Positions 16,857 to 26,028 of a stretch of 61,257 bases of DNA are shown piece after piece. The stretch covers positions 17,278-78,534 of the forward strand of contig JAAVBZ010000028.1 of the NCBI GenBank assembly GCA_014803415.1, given 5' to 3'. Made by a program: the position numbers and the translations under genes. How positions within the stretch are numbered: the stretch's first letter is position 1; the number at the start of each line of letters is the position of its first letter. The notes beneath the pieces were generated by a model that was not told the origin of the DNA, did not search any database, and saw only the letters and a list, made by a program, of their open reading frames with translations. The DNA comes from Lachnospiraceae bacterium (GTDB lineage Bacteria > Bacillota > Clostridia > Lachnospirales > Lachnospiraceae).

Positions 16857-19070
16857 TTAAAGGTCGGAACGGGTACCGGAGAAAAGTCCTGTGGGGCCTT
16901 CATCTTTTGGTTCTTCTTTTGGCTCCTCCTTTGGTTTTTCTTCTGTTTCCTCTGATTTATCTTTTTGTTCCTTCACCTTTTCTTCATAGGTTGTAAAGAA
17001 ACTATCTGTATTCTTTTCAAAGAAGCCGTCTTTTCTTTCCTGCTGCTTCTCTTCGGTCTGTGAAGAATCTTCCGGTTTAGAAGTTTTTGTATCTTCTTCA
17101 TTTTCTTCAGGTTCGGGCAGTCCTTTTTCTTTTCGGTAGATCTTCATAAACTCTTTACCGCTGATGGTCTCTTTTTCTATCAGATGAGCTGCCAGTTTAT
17201 CCATCAGCTCTTTATTGCCTGCAAGCAATTCTTTCGCCTCTTCATAGCAGCCCCTAAGCAGTTCCATAACTTCTGTGTCTACATCGGCTGCCGTCCTGTC
17301 GCTGCAGGTCAGACGGGCGCCTCCGCCCAGATATTCACTTTCCACTGTGGCAAGGCCCATAAGTCCAAAGCGTTTGCTCATACCAAATCTGGTGATCATA
17401 TTATTGGCAATATTGGTAGCCTGTTCAATATCGTTGGCTGCGCCTGTGGTAACATTTCCGAACACGATCTCCTCTGCTGCCCGGCCTCCCAAAAGGCTTA
17501 CCAGTCTGTCATGAAGCTCTGCTTCTGTCTGCAGATATTTTTCCTCTTCCGGAACGTGCATTACATACCCTAAAGCTCCCATTGTTCTCGGCACGATCGT
17601 GATCTTCTGCACAGGTTCTGAATTCTTCTGCAGCGCACTGATGAGCGCATGACCCACTTCATGATAGGAAACTATTTTTCTTTCTTCCTGGCTCATGATA
17701 CGGTCTTTTTTCTCTTTACCCACAAGAACCTGCTCCACCGCTTCAAACAGATCCTTCTGGTTTACGTATTCTCTGCCCCGCTGAACTGCATTAATGGCAG
17801 CCTCATTGATCATATTGGCAAGATCCGCGCCTACTGCTCCGCTGGTGGCAAGTGCGATCGCATCAAGATCCACGCTGTCATCCAGATGCACATTCTTGGC
17901 ATGAACTTTAAGAATAGCCACGCGTCCCTTAAGATCGGGTTTATCTACAATAATTCTTCTGTCAAAACGTCCCGGACGAAGCAGTGCTTTATCCAGAATC
18001 TCCGGACGATTGGTAGCTCCCAGTACCAATATACCTTTGGAAGTATCAAAACCATCCATTTCCGAAAGCAGCTGGTTTAAAGTCTGCTCTCTTTCTTCGT
18101 TACCGCCGCCGTATTTGCTGTCACGGCTTCGGCCGATCGCATCGATCTCATCAATGAATATGATACAAGGTGCGCTTTTAGTTGCTTCCTTAAACAAGTC
18201 TCTGACACGGGATGCACCTACACCTACATATAATTCAATAAAGTCAGAACCCGACAAGGAGAAGAAAGGTACCCTGGCTTCTCCTGCCACAGCCTTGGCA
18301 AGCAATGTCTTACCTGTACCAGGCGGCCCCACAAGCAGCGCTCCCTTAGGAAGCTTGGCGCCGATCTTGGCATATTTACCGGGATTGTGAAGAAAATCCA
18401 CCACTTCCTGAAGAGATTCTTTAGCTTCATCCTCGCCTGCCACATCTTTAAAGGTAATACCTGTTTCCTTCTGCACATAAACCTTGGCCGTACTTTTCCC
18501 CACGCCCATGGGCCCGCCGCCTTTTGACATTTTACGGAACAAAAAGCTCAGAAGTACCCACATAAGCAAAATGGGAACCACATATGTCAGAAGAAAACTG
18601 ATGATCACGCCGGAACGGTCGGCCACCTGCCCTTTAACGGGTACATTATATTCCAGAAGGCGCTGGGTCAGCGTATCATCTTCTTCTATCTTACCGGTAT
18701 AATACGTTACTGTGGAAGGGGTCCCGTACATATAAAACATATTTTGCGGTTTTTCTTCCTTTTGGGGCATGATATTGACTCTGTCAGAAGCAATTTCAAC
18801 AGACTCTATCTGTCCCTCTTCCAGCATCTGGATAAATTCATTGTAGCTGATCTCTTTCTCTGTTTCACCCGACATCATTTTCATAAAACTGCTCATCAGA
18901 AGCAGGGTGATCAGCGCAGCTACAAGGAACAGTATCACGCTCTGTTTTTTGGGGTCTCTGCCATCTCCTGATCCAGTTCCGTTTCCGCCGTTCCCCGAGT
19001 CATTATTTCCGGAGCCGCCGGCTCCGTTTCCTGGTCCCCCATCAAATTGATTTAAATTCTGATCACTCAT
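16857..19070 (-). CDS. ftsH: ATP-dependent zinc metalloprotease FtsH
   Basis: A 737-residue membrane AAA+ protease that degrades misfolded membrane and regulatory proteins. Two membrane helices (about 43-62 and 156-179) flank the extracytoplasmic domain. Walker A GPPGTGKT is at 248-255, Walker B CIIFIDEID near 302-310, the SRH near 360-370 and the zinc motif at 470-474. The motif reads HEVGH, where HEAGH is usual. Unusual additions are a Gly/Asn-rich N-terminus of ~40 residues and a ~90-residue E/K-rich C-terminal tail. The start directly follows the DUF1846 stop codon, so translation is likely coupled. Confidence 0.97.
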   Translation of the reverse strand: MSDQNLNQFDGGPGNGAGGSGNNDSGNGGNGTGSGDGRDPKKQSVILFLVAALITLLLMSSFMKMMSGETEKEISYNEFIQMLEEGQIESVEIASDRVNIMPQKEEKPQNMFYMYGTPSTVTYYTGKIEEDDTLTQRLLEYNVPVKGQVADRSGVIISFLLTYVVPILLMWVLLSFLFRKMSKGGGPMGVGKSTAKVYVQKETGITFKDVAGEDEAKESLQEVVDFLHNPGKYAKIGAKLPKGALLVGPPGTGKTLLAKAVAGEARVPFFSLSGSDFIELYVGVGASRVRDLFKEATKSAPCIIFIDEIDAIGRSRDSKYGGGNEEREQTLNQLLSEMDGFDTSKGILVLGATNRPEILDKALLRPGRFDRRIIVDKPDLKGRVAILKVHAKNVHLDDSVDLDAIALATSGAVGADLANMINEAAINAVQRGREYVNQKDLFEAVEQVLVGKEKKDRIMSQEERKIVSYHEVGHALISALQKNSEPVQKITIVPRTMGALGYVMHVPEEEKYLQTEAELHDRLVSLLGGRAAEEIVFGNVTTGAANDIEQATNIANNMITRFGMSKRFGLMGLATVESEYLGGGARLTCSDRTAADVDTEVMELLRGCYEEAKELLAGNKELMDKLAAHLIEKETISGKEFMKIYRKEKGLPEPEENEEDTKTSKPEDSSQTEEKQQERKDGFFEKNTDSFFTTYEEKVKEQKDKSEETEEKPKEEPKEEPKDEGPTGLFSGTRSDL

Positions 19071-20543
19071 TTAATTACTCTTTCCTTTTATAATTGGTTC
19101 ACTGGTAAGGTCTACTCCCAGTTTTTTAAATGTTTTGATATCCACTTCTGAAAGCATCACCGAGGTATGTACCTGACATCCTCTCAGTCCCGGAAGCTGT
19201 TCCAATGCTTTTCTGGCATTTGGATCGGTCAGTGCTGAAATGGAAAGAGCTATCAATACCTCGTCTGTATGAAGGCGGGGGTTCTTTCCTCCAAGATATT
19301 TGGTCTTCAGTTCCTGAATCGGTTCAATTGCTTCCGGAGAGATCAGATGTGTATCATGATCCACATTCCCCAGATACTTTAATGAGTTTAGCAGCAAAGC
19401 AGCTGATGCTCCCAGCAGATCTGTAGTTTTAGAGGTAATGATCGTGCCATCCGAAAGTTCTATGGCAGCAGTGGGAACTCCCAGCTTTGCTTCCCGTTCT
19501 TTGGCTGCAACCGTTACTTTTCTGTCATCAGTAGTGATCTTAGCCTGCTTTAACAGAAGCTCTATCTTATAAACATCATTTTCCTTCGCTTTACCGCTTA
19601 ACACATCATTCATTGCGGTATAGTAGCGGCGGATGATTTCCATATGAGATGCCTCACAGCATACTGCATCATCTACAATACAGTTCCCAGCCATGTTTAC
19701 GCCCATATCAGTAGGTGATTTATAAGGATTCTCCCCATAAATCCCTTCAAATATTGCATTGAGCACCGGAAAAATTTCAATATCGCGGTTATAATTGACC
19801 GTTGTCTTGCCATAAGCCTCCAAATGGAAGGGATCGATCATATTAATATCATTCAGATCCGCTGTTGCCGCTTCATAAGCAAGATTGATGGGATGCTTTA
19901 ACGGGATATTCCAGATGGGAAATGTCTCAAACTTTGCATATCCTGCCTTGATCCCTCTTTTATTGTCATGGTAAAGCTGCGAAAGGCAGACAGCCATCTT
20001 GCCGCTTCCCGGTCCCGGTGCCGTTACCACCACCAAAGGTCTTGTGGTCTCTATATACTCATTTTTGCCGTACCCCTCATCACTTACGATCAAAGCTACA
20101 TTGGAAGGATATCCTTCTATGGCATAATGCAGATATACTTTTACATTTTTCTTTTCAAGCCTCTCTTTAAACGCCGCAGCTCTTGCCTGTCCGGCATAAC
20201 GGGTCAGTACAACGCTCCCCACATAAAGACCACGGCTTTCGAATTCCCTGATCAGTCTCTGCACATCCTCATCATAAGTAATGCCCAGATCGGCTCTTAT
20301 TTTATTCTTTTCAATATCGGCCGCATTTATCACAATGACAATTTCCGCCCTGTCAGAAATCTTCATCAGCATACGCATCTTGCTGTCGGGCTCAAATCCG
20401 GGCAATACTCTCGATGCATGAAGATCATCAAACAACTTGCCCCCGAATTCCAAATACAATTTGTCCCCGAATTTACTGATTCTCTCTTCAATATGCTCTG
20501 ACTGCATTTTTAAATATTTTTCATTATCAAATCCCACTCTCAT
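19071..20543 (-). CDS. DUF1846-family protein
   Basis: About 490 residues, full length for DUF1846. The family-typical start is MRVGFDNEKYLKMQSEHIEE, followed later by VVVTAPGPGSGKMAVCLSQL, which looks like a nucleotide-binding P-loop variant, and DDAVCCEASHMEIIRRYY. Function is not established. Upstream in-frame starts (20618, 20582) exist, but the conserved family N-terminus begins at ATG 20543, with AGG ten bases upstream. It ends exactly where ftsH begins, implying one transcript. Confidence 0.88.
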   Translation of the reverse strand: MRVGFDNEKYLKMQSEHIEERISKFGDKLYLEFGGKLFDDLHASRVLPGFEPDSKMRMLMKISDRAEIVIVINAADIEKNKIRADLGITYDEDVQRLIREFESRGLYVGSVVLTRYAGQARAAAFKERLEKKNVKVYLHYAIEGYPSNVALIVSDEGYGKNEYIETTRPLVVVTAPGPGSGKMAVCLSQLYHDNKRGIKAGYAKFETFPIWNIPLKHPINLAYEAATADLNDINMIDPFHLEAYGKTTVNYNRDIEIFPVLNAIFEGIYGENPYKSPTDMGVNMAGNCIVDDAVCCEASHMEIIRRYYTAMNDVLSGKAKENDVYKIELLLKQAKITTDDRKVTVAAKEREAKLGVPTAAIELSDGTIITSKTTDLLGASAALLLNSLKYLGNVDHDTHLISPEAIEPIQELKTKYLGGKNPRLHTDEVLIALSISALTDPNARKALEQLPGLRGCQVHTSVMLSEVDIKTFKKLGVDLTSEPIIKGKSN

Positions 20544-20679
20544 AATCTTACCTGATCTGCTTTCTTCTGGTATATTCTGCATCTTCCTTTGGTACATACG
20601 CTTTTCATTGTAGCACAATTCAATTAATTATTCCATAAAAAAGGCATTAACAAATATCAATTTTTTCTAAAATGCAATA

Positions 20680-20708
20680 TTGACAGCAATAGTAACCCAT
20701 GCTAAAAT
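20680..20708 (+). promoter_or_regulatory. pyrG promoter
   Basis: A perfect TTGACA (20680-20685), a 17-base spacer and TAAAAT (20703-20708). It lies 134 bases upstream of the pyrG ATG, leaving a long leader. Confidence 0.75.
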
Positions 20709-20724
20709 TTTTCTATCAAGCAAA

Positions 20725-20757
20725 GGCGCTGTGACAAAGGTCATAGCGCCCTTTTTT
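20725..20757 (+). terminator. Attenuator-like terminator in the pyrG leader
   Basis: An 11-bp stem (GGCGCTGTGAC with GTCATAGCGCC, one G-U pair) and an AAAG loop, followed by CTTTTTTT. It stands between the pyrG promoter and the pyrG start, so it can end transcripts before the gene and is a candidate for CTP- or nucleotide-controlled attenuation. Confidence 0.75.
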
Positions 20758-20762
20758 TCATG

Positions 20763-20797
20763 ACAATAAAATGCCCGCGAAACGTGGATTCTATTGT
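20763..20797. repeat. Degenerate copy of the 16816 inverted repeat, in the pyrG leader
   Basis: ACAATAAAAT and ATTCTATTGT are imperfect arms around GCCCGCGAAACGTGG. The right arm matches that of the repeat at 16816-16850. It might act as an additional leader structure. Confidence 0.45.
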
Positions 20798-20841
20798 ATT
20801 ATACTACATGAAGAAGTTGCTGCGAAAAATGGAGGACTATT

Positions 20842-22449
20842 ATGTCAGTTAAATATGTATTTGTAACCGGCGGCGTTGTTTCCGGACTGGGAAAAGGAAT
20901 TACAGCCGCCTCGTTAGGCCGATTATTGAAAGCCCGTGGATACAAGGTCACTATGCAGAAATTTGACCCCTACATCAATATCGATCCCGGCACCATGAAT
21001 CCTATTCAGCACGGTGAAGTTTTTGTTACGGAAGACGGAACGGAAACAGATCTGGATCTGGGACATTACGAGCGCTTTATCGACGAAAACCTGGACAAGA
21101 ATTCCAATGTTACCACCGGCAAGGTCTACTGGTCTGTTCTCCAGAAAGAACGCCGCGGTGATTATGGCGGCGGAACCGTACAGGTGATCCCTCATATCAC
21201 TAATGAGATTAAAAGCCGCTTTTACCGCAACTTCACTGATGAAGATACCCGGATCGCTATTATCGAAGTAGGCGGCACCGTAGGCGACATCGAAAGTCAG
21301 CCCTTTTTGGAATCCATCCGGCAGTTCCAGCATGAAGTAGGCAAAGAAAATGCAATTCTTATTCACGTAACTCTGATCCCCTATTTAAGGGCCTCCCAGG
21401 AAATGAAGACTAAGCCTACCCAGGCCAGCGTCAAAGCACTCCAGGGCATGGGAATCTGGCCGGACATTATCGTATGTCGAAGCGAGTATCCTTTGAATCA
21501 GGGAATTAAAGATAAAATTGCCCTGTTCTGTAATGTTCCCAGCAGCCGGGTGCTTCAGAATCTGGATGTGGAATATTTATACGAAGCTCCGCTGGCCATG
21601 GAAAATGAACATCTGGCTCAGGCTGCCTGTGAATGCCTGAATCTTAAATGCCCTGAGCCCGATCTTACAGACTGGAAAGCCATGGTAGAAGCATTAAGAA
21701 CTCCCGTCCATGAAACAACGATTGCAATCGTGGGTAAATATGTACAGCTCCATGATGCTTACATCAGTGTAGTGGAAGCCCTGAAGCATGGCGGTATTTC
21801 AAATCGTGCTACCGTTAATATTAAATGGATAGACTCCGAGACAGTGACCGATGATAATGCAGAAGAGCTCCTTGGCGATGTTAGCGGAATTCTGGTTCCC
21901 GGCGGTTTTGGTCCCAGAGGCATTGACGGTAAGATCAGGGCCATCACTTATGCCAGGACTCACAGAATCCCTTTTCTGGGCCTGTGCCTTGGTATGCAGC
22001 TTTCCATTGTGGAGTATGCAAGAAATGTGGTGGGATTTAACGATGCTCACAGCATTGAACTGGATCCTGCTACTACTCATCCCGTTATTGCATTGATGCC
22101 TGATCAGAATGGAGTGGAAGACATTGGCGGCACCTTACGGCTCGGTTCCTATCCCTGCATTCTGGATAAAACTTCCAAAGCTTATGAATTATATGGTGAA
22201 GAGACCATTCATGAACGTCACAGACACCGCTATGAAGTAAATAATGATTATCGCGGGGCCTTGACAGAACATGGTATGAAGCTTTCCGGCCTTTCCCCCG
22301 ACGGACGTATTGTGGAAATGTGCGAGCTTCCCGGGCATCCCTTCTTTATGGCCACTCAGGGACATCCTGAACTTAAATCCCGACCCAACAGACCCCATCC
22401 TTTGTTCAAAGGATTTGTTGAAGCAGCTATAAAAACCGGCTCAGTATGA
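20842..22449 (+). CDS. pyrG: CTP synthase
   Basis: A 535-residue glutamine amidotransferase that makes CTP from UTP, ATP and glutamine. The N-terminal synthase domain starts [18 protein letters not shown] with the P-loop, and contains [15 protein letters not shown] and the TVGDIES segment. The C-terminal class I GATase has the nucleophile in GLCLGMQ and a His/Glu pair in [12 protein letters not shown]. Start has TGGAGG upstream. Monocistronic, with a promoter, an attenuator-like leader and a terminator overlapping the stop codon. Confidence 0.98.
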   Translation: MSVKYVFVTGGVVSGLGKGITAASLGRLLKARGYKVTMQKFDPYINIDPGTMNPIQHGEVFVTEDGTETDLDLGHYERFIDENLDKNSNVTTGKVYWSVLQKERRGDYGGGTVQVIPHITNEIKSRFYRNFTDEDTRIAIIEVGGTVGDIESQPFLESIRQFQHEVGKENAILIHVTLIPYLRASQEMKTKPTQASVKALQGMGIWPDIIVCRSEYPLNQGIKDKIALFCNVPSSRVLQNLDVEYLYEAPLAMENEHLAQAACECLNLKCPEPDLTDWKAMVEALRTPVHETTIAIVGKYVQLHDAYISVVEALKHGGISNRATVNIKWIDSETVTDDNAEELLGDVSGILVPGGFGPRGIDGKIRAITYARTHRIPFLGLCLGMQLSIVEYARNVVGFNDAHSIELDPATTHPVIALMPDQNGVEDIGGTLRLGSYPCILDKTSKAYELYGEETIHERHRHRYEVNNDYRGALTEHGMKLSGLSPDGRIVEMCELPGHPFFMATQGHPELKSRPNRPHPLFKGFVEAAIKTGSV

Positions 22450-22460
22450 GCCGGTCTTTT
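22436..22460 (+). terminator. pyrG terminator
   Basis: ACCGGCTC-AGTA-TGAGCCGGT followed by CTTTTA. The stem overlaps the pyrG stop codon and the end of the convergent LuxC-like gene. Confidence 0.8.
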
Positions 22461-23745
22461 ACTCTGTCTCGATATCTACTATCCTCACATATCTTCTGAG
22501 AGGGTATTCTCCATCGTGAGCTTCCCCCAGAAATGTTTTTGACATATGCCCTGCCCTCATGATCCGCACCACACCGCAGGCTGCAAGCAAACCCGCAAGC
22601 TCTTCTCTTTTTTGTTCCTTACAGATCAGTCCTGCCGTCTGTAAACAGCCTTTTTTTCTGCGAAGGACTGTCATCATTTCTTTTGCCGGAAGTCTTTTCA
22701 CCAGGCAGTTGCCAAACATATCTGACAGCTCCAGTTCCTTATCCTCGCACGCAGTAAGGCTGCACCCCTTTCCACCATAAATTCTGCTCTCTTCCGTTTC
22801 CTCTTCCAGAATGATCTTATTCAGGGTATCGCAATAACGCCGCAGAGAAATCTCTGCACGCATTCCCATGGAAGCGGCCGGGAAACGCTCTGCCGCTTTT
22901 TCAAGATATGGCAAAAAAACCCGGCAGAATTCATGAACCTGCTCCATATCTTCCGTATCCAGATAGATCACCTGGCAGGAACTGCACAGAAGCTGTCTGG
23001 TAGACATAATGTGATCTGCCAATCCCTTTATTTCACGCTCAAAAATTTCCGGGGCCAGTTCTTTCCATCCGGAAAGATAAGCAAAACTCAGCCTGTGTCC
23101 CCATTCGATCAGCTTCGTTCCGGGCCCTGCAAACCTTCTTACCGCCGATACTGCTTCATCTCCTCCCCATGTTACAATACCGTCACTGACAGAGGCCATC
23201 TTTTTCATCGCTTCCAGATCACTGGAAGGCGTATCAAACACATAAATAAAGTCTGTTATTGAGGGCTCCGTTTCTATCAACGCCTGCAGTATCTCTATGG
23301 AAAGTCCCTGATCGGCCTGGGGCAGTTTTAAAATATTAATATTTCCTGTAAGCAGTCCCTCTATCACGCTGTAAGCCGGCAGTCCATCCATATTGCCGGC
23401 AGCAATATGAAAAAGCGTTCCCAAGGGAAGAACACGAGACTTTATAACGTCCTTTGATTCCTGATGCTCCGGAAGTTCAAGAGAAAGCCGGTAGTCCAGG
23501 TTCTCACGTTTTACCATTTGAATGACCGTATCAAGCTGTTCTTTTATCCCTTCCATGTCAAGACGGGCAATTTGTTCATCATATTCTCCCCGTGCCAGTT
23601 TTTTTCCCAAGGCATCTACTGCCGTAATCACTTTCGTAATATCCAGCTTCTTATTGACACGTGTGTCATTAATATCCTCTTCCAGATGATCAAGCAGCCA
23701 CCTCTGACAGGAAGTTTCATACACTTTTCCTTTATAAAGTATCAT
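22459..23745 (-). CDS. LuxC-like acyl-CoA/acyl-protein reductase
   Basis: 428 residues resembling the LuxC family, an aldehyde-dehydrogenase-like enzyme that reduces activated fatty acids to aldehydes with NADPH. Supporting features are PLGTLFHIAAGNMDGLPAYS (107-126), the TWGGDEAVSAVR segment (192-203), a lysine in KLIEWGHRLSFA, and candidate catalytic cysteines C254/C257 in QLLCSSCQVIYL. It begins three bases after the LuxE-like gene with AGGAGG upstream, so the two form one unit. There is no luciferase (LuxAB) gene nearby, so the aldehyde must have another use. Confidence 0.82.
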   Translation of the reverse strand: MILYKGKVYETSCQRWLLDHLEEDINDTRVNKKLDITKVITAVDALGKKLARGEYDEQIARLDMEGIKEQLDTVIQMVKRENLDYRLSLELPEHQESKDVIKSRVLPLGTLFHIAAGNMDGLPAYSVIEGLLTGNINILKLPQADQGLSIEILQALIETEPSITDFIYVFDTPSSDLEAMKKMASVSDGIVTWGGDEAVSAVRRFAGPGTKLIEWGHRLSFAYLSGWKELAPEIFEREIKGLADHIMSTRQLLCSSCQVIYLDTEDMEQVHEFCRVFLPYLEKAAERFPAASMGMRAEISLRRYCDTLNKIILEEETEESRIYGGKGCSLTACEDKELELSDMFGNCLVKRLPAKEMMTVLRRKKGCLQTAGLICKEQKREELAGLLAACGVVRIMRAGHMSKTFLGEAHDGEYPLRRYVRIVDIETE

Positions 23746-23747
23746 TG

Positions 23748-24866
23748 CTATGCCTCCTGTGACAAATATTCCGCCGCGCCTGCCGCACAGGTTTTAATAT
23801 CCTTAAGCCCCACCCGTCCCAGTATTTCAAGATAAGGTGAATCTACGCCGCAGCCGCACTTACTGCCCTCATGCAAAACGCCCAGATCATCTGTCATAAT
23901 ACTTAAAATGGGCGTTGCCATCACCATAGGCGTCAGCAGATTGACAAGTCCGGCTTCCCCTTTCTTTACCGGTTCCAAAGTATCAACGTTTCTAATGATC
24001 ACTCTGCTGTAAACCGGTACATGAAAATGATGATTGGGGCAGTCGCAATACAAAATAGGATGCTCAACAGCGCCAAAAAATTCAATGATCTCCGTTTCTT
24101 CCACACCCAATACCTTCCTGGCCAGCTCATACAATACTTGTTTATCCACCTGCTCCGTATAAAACTGTTTCCACCCGCCGCCCAGCAATATTTTGGAGCC
24201 CCTTGGCAGCTTCACATATATGCCCCGATCCTCCATCATCTTAAGCACAAAATAAAGGTAGGAAGGGAACCCCATAAACCGTACCGGGAACCGGCTTTTG
24301 CTATGCTTGACGATTGCTTCGATAATACCCTCCAGATCCGGTTCGTAACTGTCGTTTCTCATCTTAAGCGCAAATGTCCGGCTGAGTGCAGGGGTAAAAC
24401 AGGTTGCTCCGTAAGCCGTCTTGGTCACAGCTGTATGATTTCCTTTATGAGGCTTATAACCCAGCACAATATAATGCGCGGGGCGCAAAGAAAACAGCTT
24501 TCTCCATCTGCCGATCCTGATCACCATTTTAAGACCGCACCAAAGACCGCTTATCTCAAATCCGATCCGGCTGAACTTTCCTTTCGTCCCTGAGGAAGTC
24601 GCTTTGATCAGCATTCTTTTTTCCGGCATAGAGAACAGATGATGATTCTTAAAAACCCATGTCGGTAAAAAGGGCAGTCTTTCCAGATCATCATATTTCT
24701 CAAGCATTTCCGGAGAAAAGTGATAATGCTCTAATATCTTCCGATATGCCCTGCAATGGTCATACTGAAAGCGGCAGTTTTCTCTTACCGCCTTCAGAAA
24801 AATCTCATCGGTTCCCCGCCTGTCAAAAGGATCCTTATGTTTAAAAAGCCTGCCTCTGTATTTCAT
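23748..24866 (-). CDS. LuxE-like acyl-protein synthetase
   Basis: 372 residues of the LuxE/PaaK-related adenylating family. A Ser/Gly-rich ATP-binding motif ATSSGTKGKFSRIGF (89-103), FGAVEHPILY in the place of the family's active region, and a Cys-rich end (KCGCGVDSPYLEILGR) are visible. It should activate a fatty acid as acyl-AMP and pass it, probably via a Cys, to the LuxC-like partner. The start lies within or next to a sequence related to the 3' end of the Rpn gene at 27.5 kb, and its ribosome site is weak (GAGG about 15 bases upstream). Confidence 0.82.
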   Translation of the reverse strand: MKYRGRLFKHKDPFDRRGTDEIFLKAVRENCRFQYDHCRAYRKILEHYHFSPEMLEKYDDLERLPFLPTWVFKNHHLFSMPEKRMLIKATSSGTKGKFSRIGFEISGLWCGLKMVIRIGRWRKLFSLRPAHYIVLGYKPHKGNHTAVTKTAYGATCFTPALSRTFALKMRNDSYEPDLEGIIEAIVKHSKSRFPVRFMGFPSYLYFVLKMMEDRGIYVKLPRGSKILLGGGWKQFYTEQVDKQVLYELARKVLGVEETEIIEFFGAVEHPILYCDCPNHHFHVPVYSRVIIRNVDTLEPVKKGEAGLVNLLTPMVMATPILSIMTDDLGVLHEGSKCGCGVDSPYLEILGRVGLKDIKTCAAGAAEYLSQEA

Positions 24867-24941
24867 CCGATTAAATTCTATCCTCTTCCCTCTCCATATT
24901 TTTAAAGCATTCTTCTGTCTGCTCCTGTGTCAGCAGAATTT
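24862..24941 (-). pseudogene. Remnant of the 3' end of an Rpn/PD-(D/E)XK gene
   Basis: This stretch aligns with 27484-27560, the C-terminal coding end of the Rpn-like gene, at roughly 80-85% by eye, in the same orientation. It starts with 21 identical bases (24883-24903). It encodes a degraded version of the LTQEQAEERFEKYGEG tail with a frameshift. It overlaps the stop codon of the HD gene on one side and reaches the LuxE-like start on the other. Confidence 0.7.
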
Positions 24942-25528
24942 TATAGTCTGAAGTTATTCTTATCTACTACAACATATATATCTTTTCCCATTTTTTCTTC
25001 AAAACATTTTTTTAATGCAAGATTGCCATTCCACTTTTCTTGTGGATATGAGCCATATCTACGCCTAACATCTTCCATTCGTTCTTCCATGTCTAGTACC
25101 CGTTCAGTACCAGCTAATGCATCACATAATTGAATAAGTCTATCATAGTCGTCGAAAGTAACCGCTTTTAACGCATCTTGAATCATTTTCAATTCTTCGT
25201 CAGTTGTATCAAACTTTCCAATATATTCATCGGTTGTTTGATTATTGAAAGAATGAGTAAGGCATATTTGCGCAACCTCATCATATCCTAAAGACAGCAT
25301 ATATGTATAACCATCAGATACATGCCCCAAATGTCTTACACCAAATTTTCTGCCAATGTCATGTAACAGTCCCAGTATATACGCTTTATCTGAATCTAAA
25401 TCATTACATTCCATAGCTATTTTTTCTGCACAATGAGCAGCAACACGGCTATGATTCCCCCACGGTCCCGGGTTGCATTTTTCTGCTTCCAGTAAAAGTT
25501 TTTCTGCTTTTTCTCTTGTTGGCAGCAT
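24941..25528 (-). CDS. HD-domain metal-dependent phosphohydrolase
   Basis: About 195 residues with an HD domain: H in GNHSRVAAH, then HD in GLLHDIGRKFGVRHLGH and a later D in LIQLCDALAGTERVLD. Such proteins hydrolyse nucleotides or phosphomonoesters; substrate unknown. ATG at 25528 matches the usual family start (PTREKAEKLLLEAEKCNPGP) and has AAGGAG 11 bases upstream. A GTG at 25570 is an alternative. The final codons overlap the Rpn-tail remnant, indicating a recombination junction at this gene's end. Confidence 0.85.
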   Translation of the reverse strand: MLPTREKAEKLLLEAEKCNPGPWGNHSRVAAHCAEKIAMECNDLDSDKAYILGLLHDIGRKFGVRHLGHVSDGYTYMLSLGYDEVAQICLTHSFNNQTTDEYIGKFDTTDEELKMIQDALKAVTFDDYDRLIQLCDALAGTERVLDMEERMEDVRRRYGSYPQEKWNGNLALKKCFEEKMGKDIYVVVDKNNFRL

Positions 25529-25573
25529 ATATTTCTCATCTCCTTCGTAAATAAATAACAGTTCTTTCACTCA

Positions 25574-26011
25574 TCAACAACTCTTATCCGTAAAATCTAT
25601 ATGGTATCTTGTTCCATGTGAGAACAGAACACCGTCTGTCAATTCAATGCGGAGAATACAAGTATTTTCATCATCAAAATTATTGTGTCCATTGTCAATC
25701 CACTCCTTAAAAGCCTCTCTTAGTTTCCTGGCAATGTTTCTATTTTGGTCCGCACAGAACCAACCTAAGTTTACTCCCTTTCCATGTGCTGTAAACCAAT
25801 CGCCGCTAATCGCCACATATGGATTTTTTTCTATTTGTCTCATTTTATTGGAAAGTGCATATGTAATCACATAGAATGAACTATCCTCATAAAATCCATT
25901 CACATTACGGACATATGGCATTCCGTCTTGTACCGTTGCCAGTGCAATTATATTGTCCTTGTTAAATCGCTCATTCAGTATTTTCTCTGTTTCCAAAGTT
26001 AGTTTTTCCAT
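25574..26011 (-). CDS. Pyridoxamine 5'-phosphate oxidase-fold protein
   Basis: About 145 residues with the split-barrel PPOX fold: an opening strand NIIALATVQDGMPYVRNVNG, then FYVITYALSNKMRQIEKNPYVAISGDW, the usual flavin-contact region. Such small proteins bind FMN or related flavins, and the substrate is unknown. ATG at 26011 is favoured by GGAGG eight bases upstream. Lies three bases from the XRE-PPOX gene and next to the HD gene, suggesting one transcript. Confidence 0.8.
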   Translation of the reverse strand: MEKLTLETEKILNERFNKDNIIALATVQDGMPYVRNVNGFYEDSSFYVITYALSNKMRQIEKNPYVAISGDWFTAHGKGVNLGWFCADQNRNIARKLREAFKEWIDNGHNNFDDENTCILRIELTDGVLFSHGTRYHIDFTDKSC

Positions 26012-26028
26012 TTTAAAATCCTCCATGT

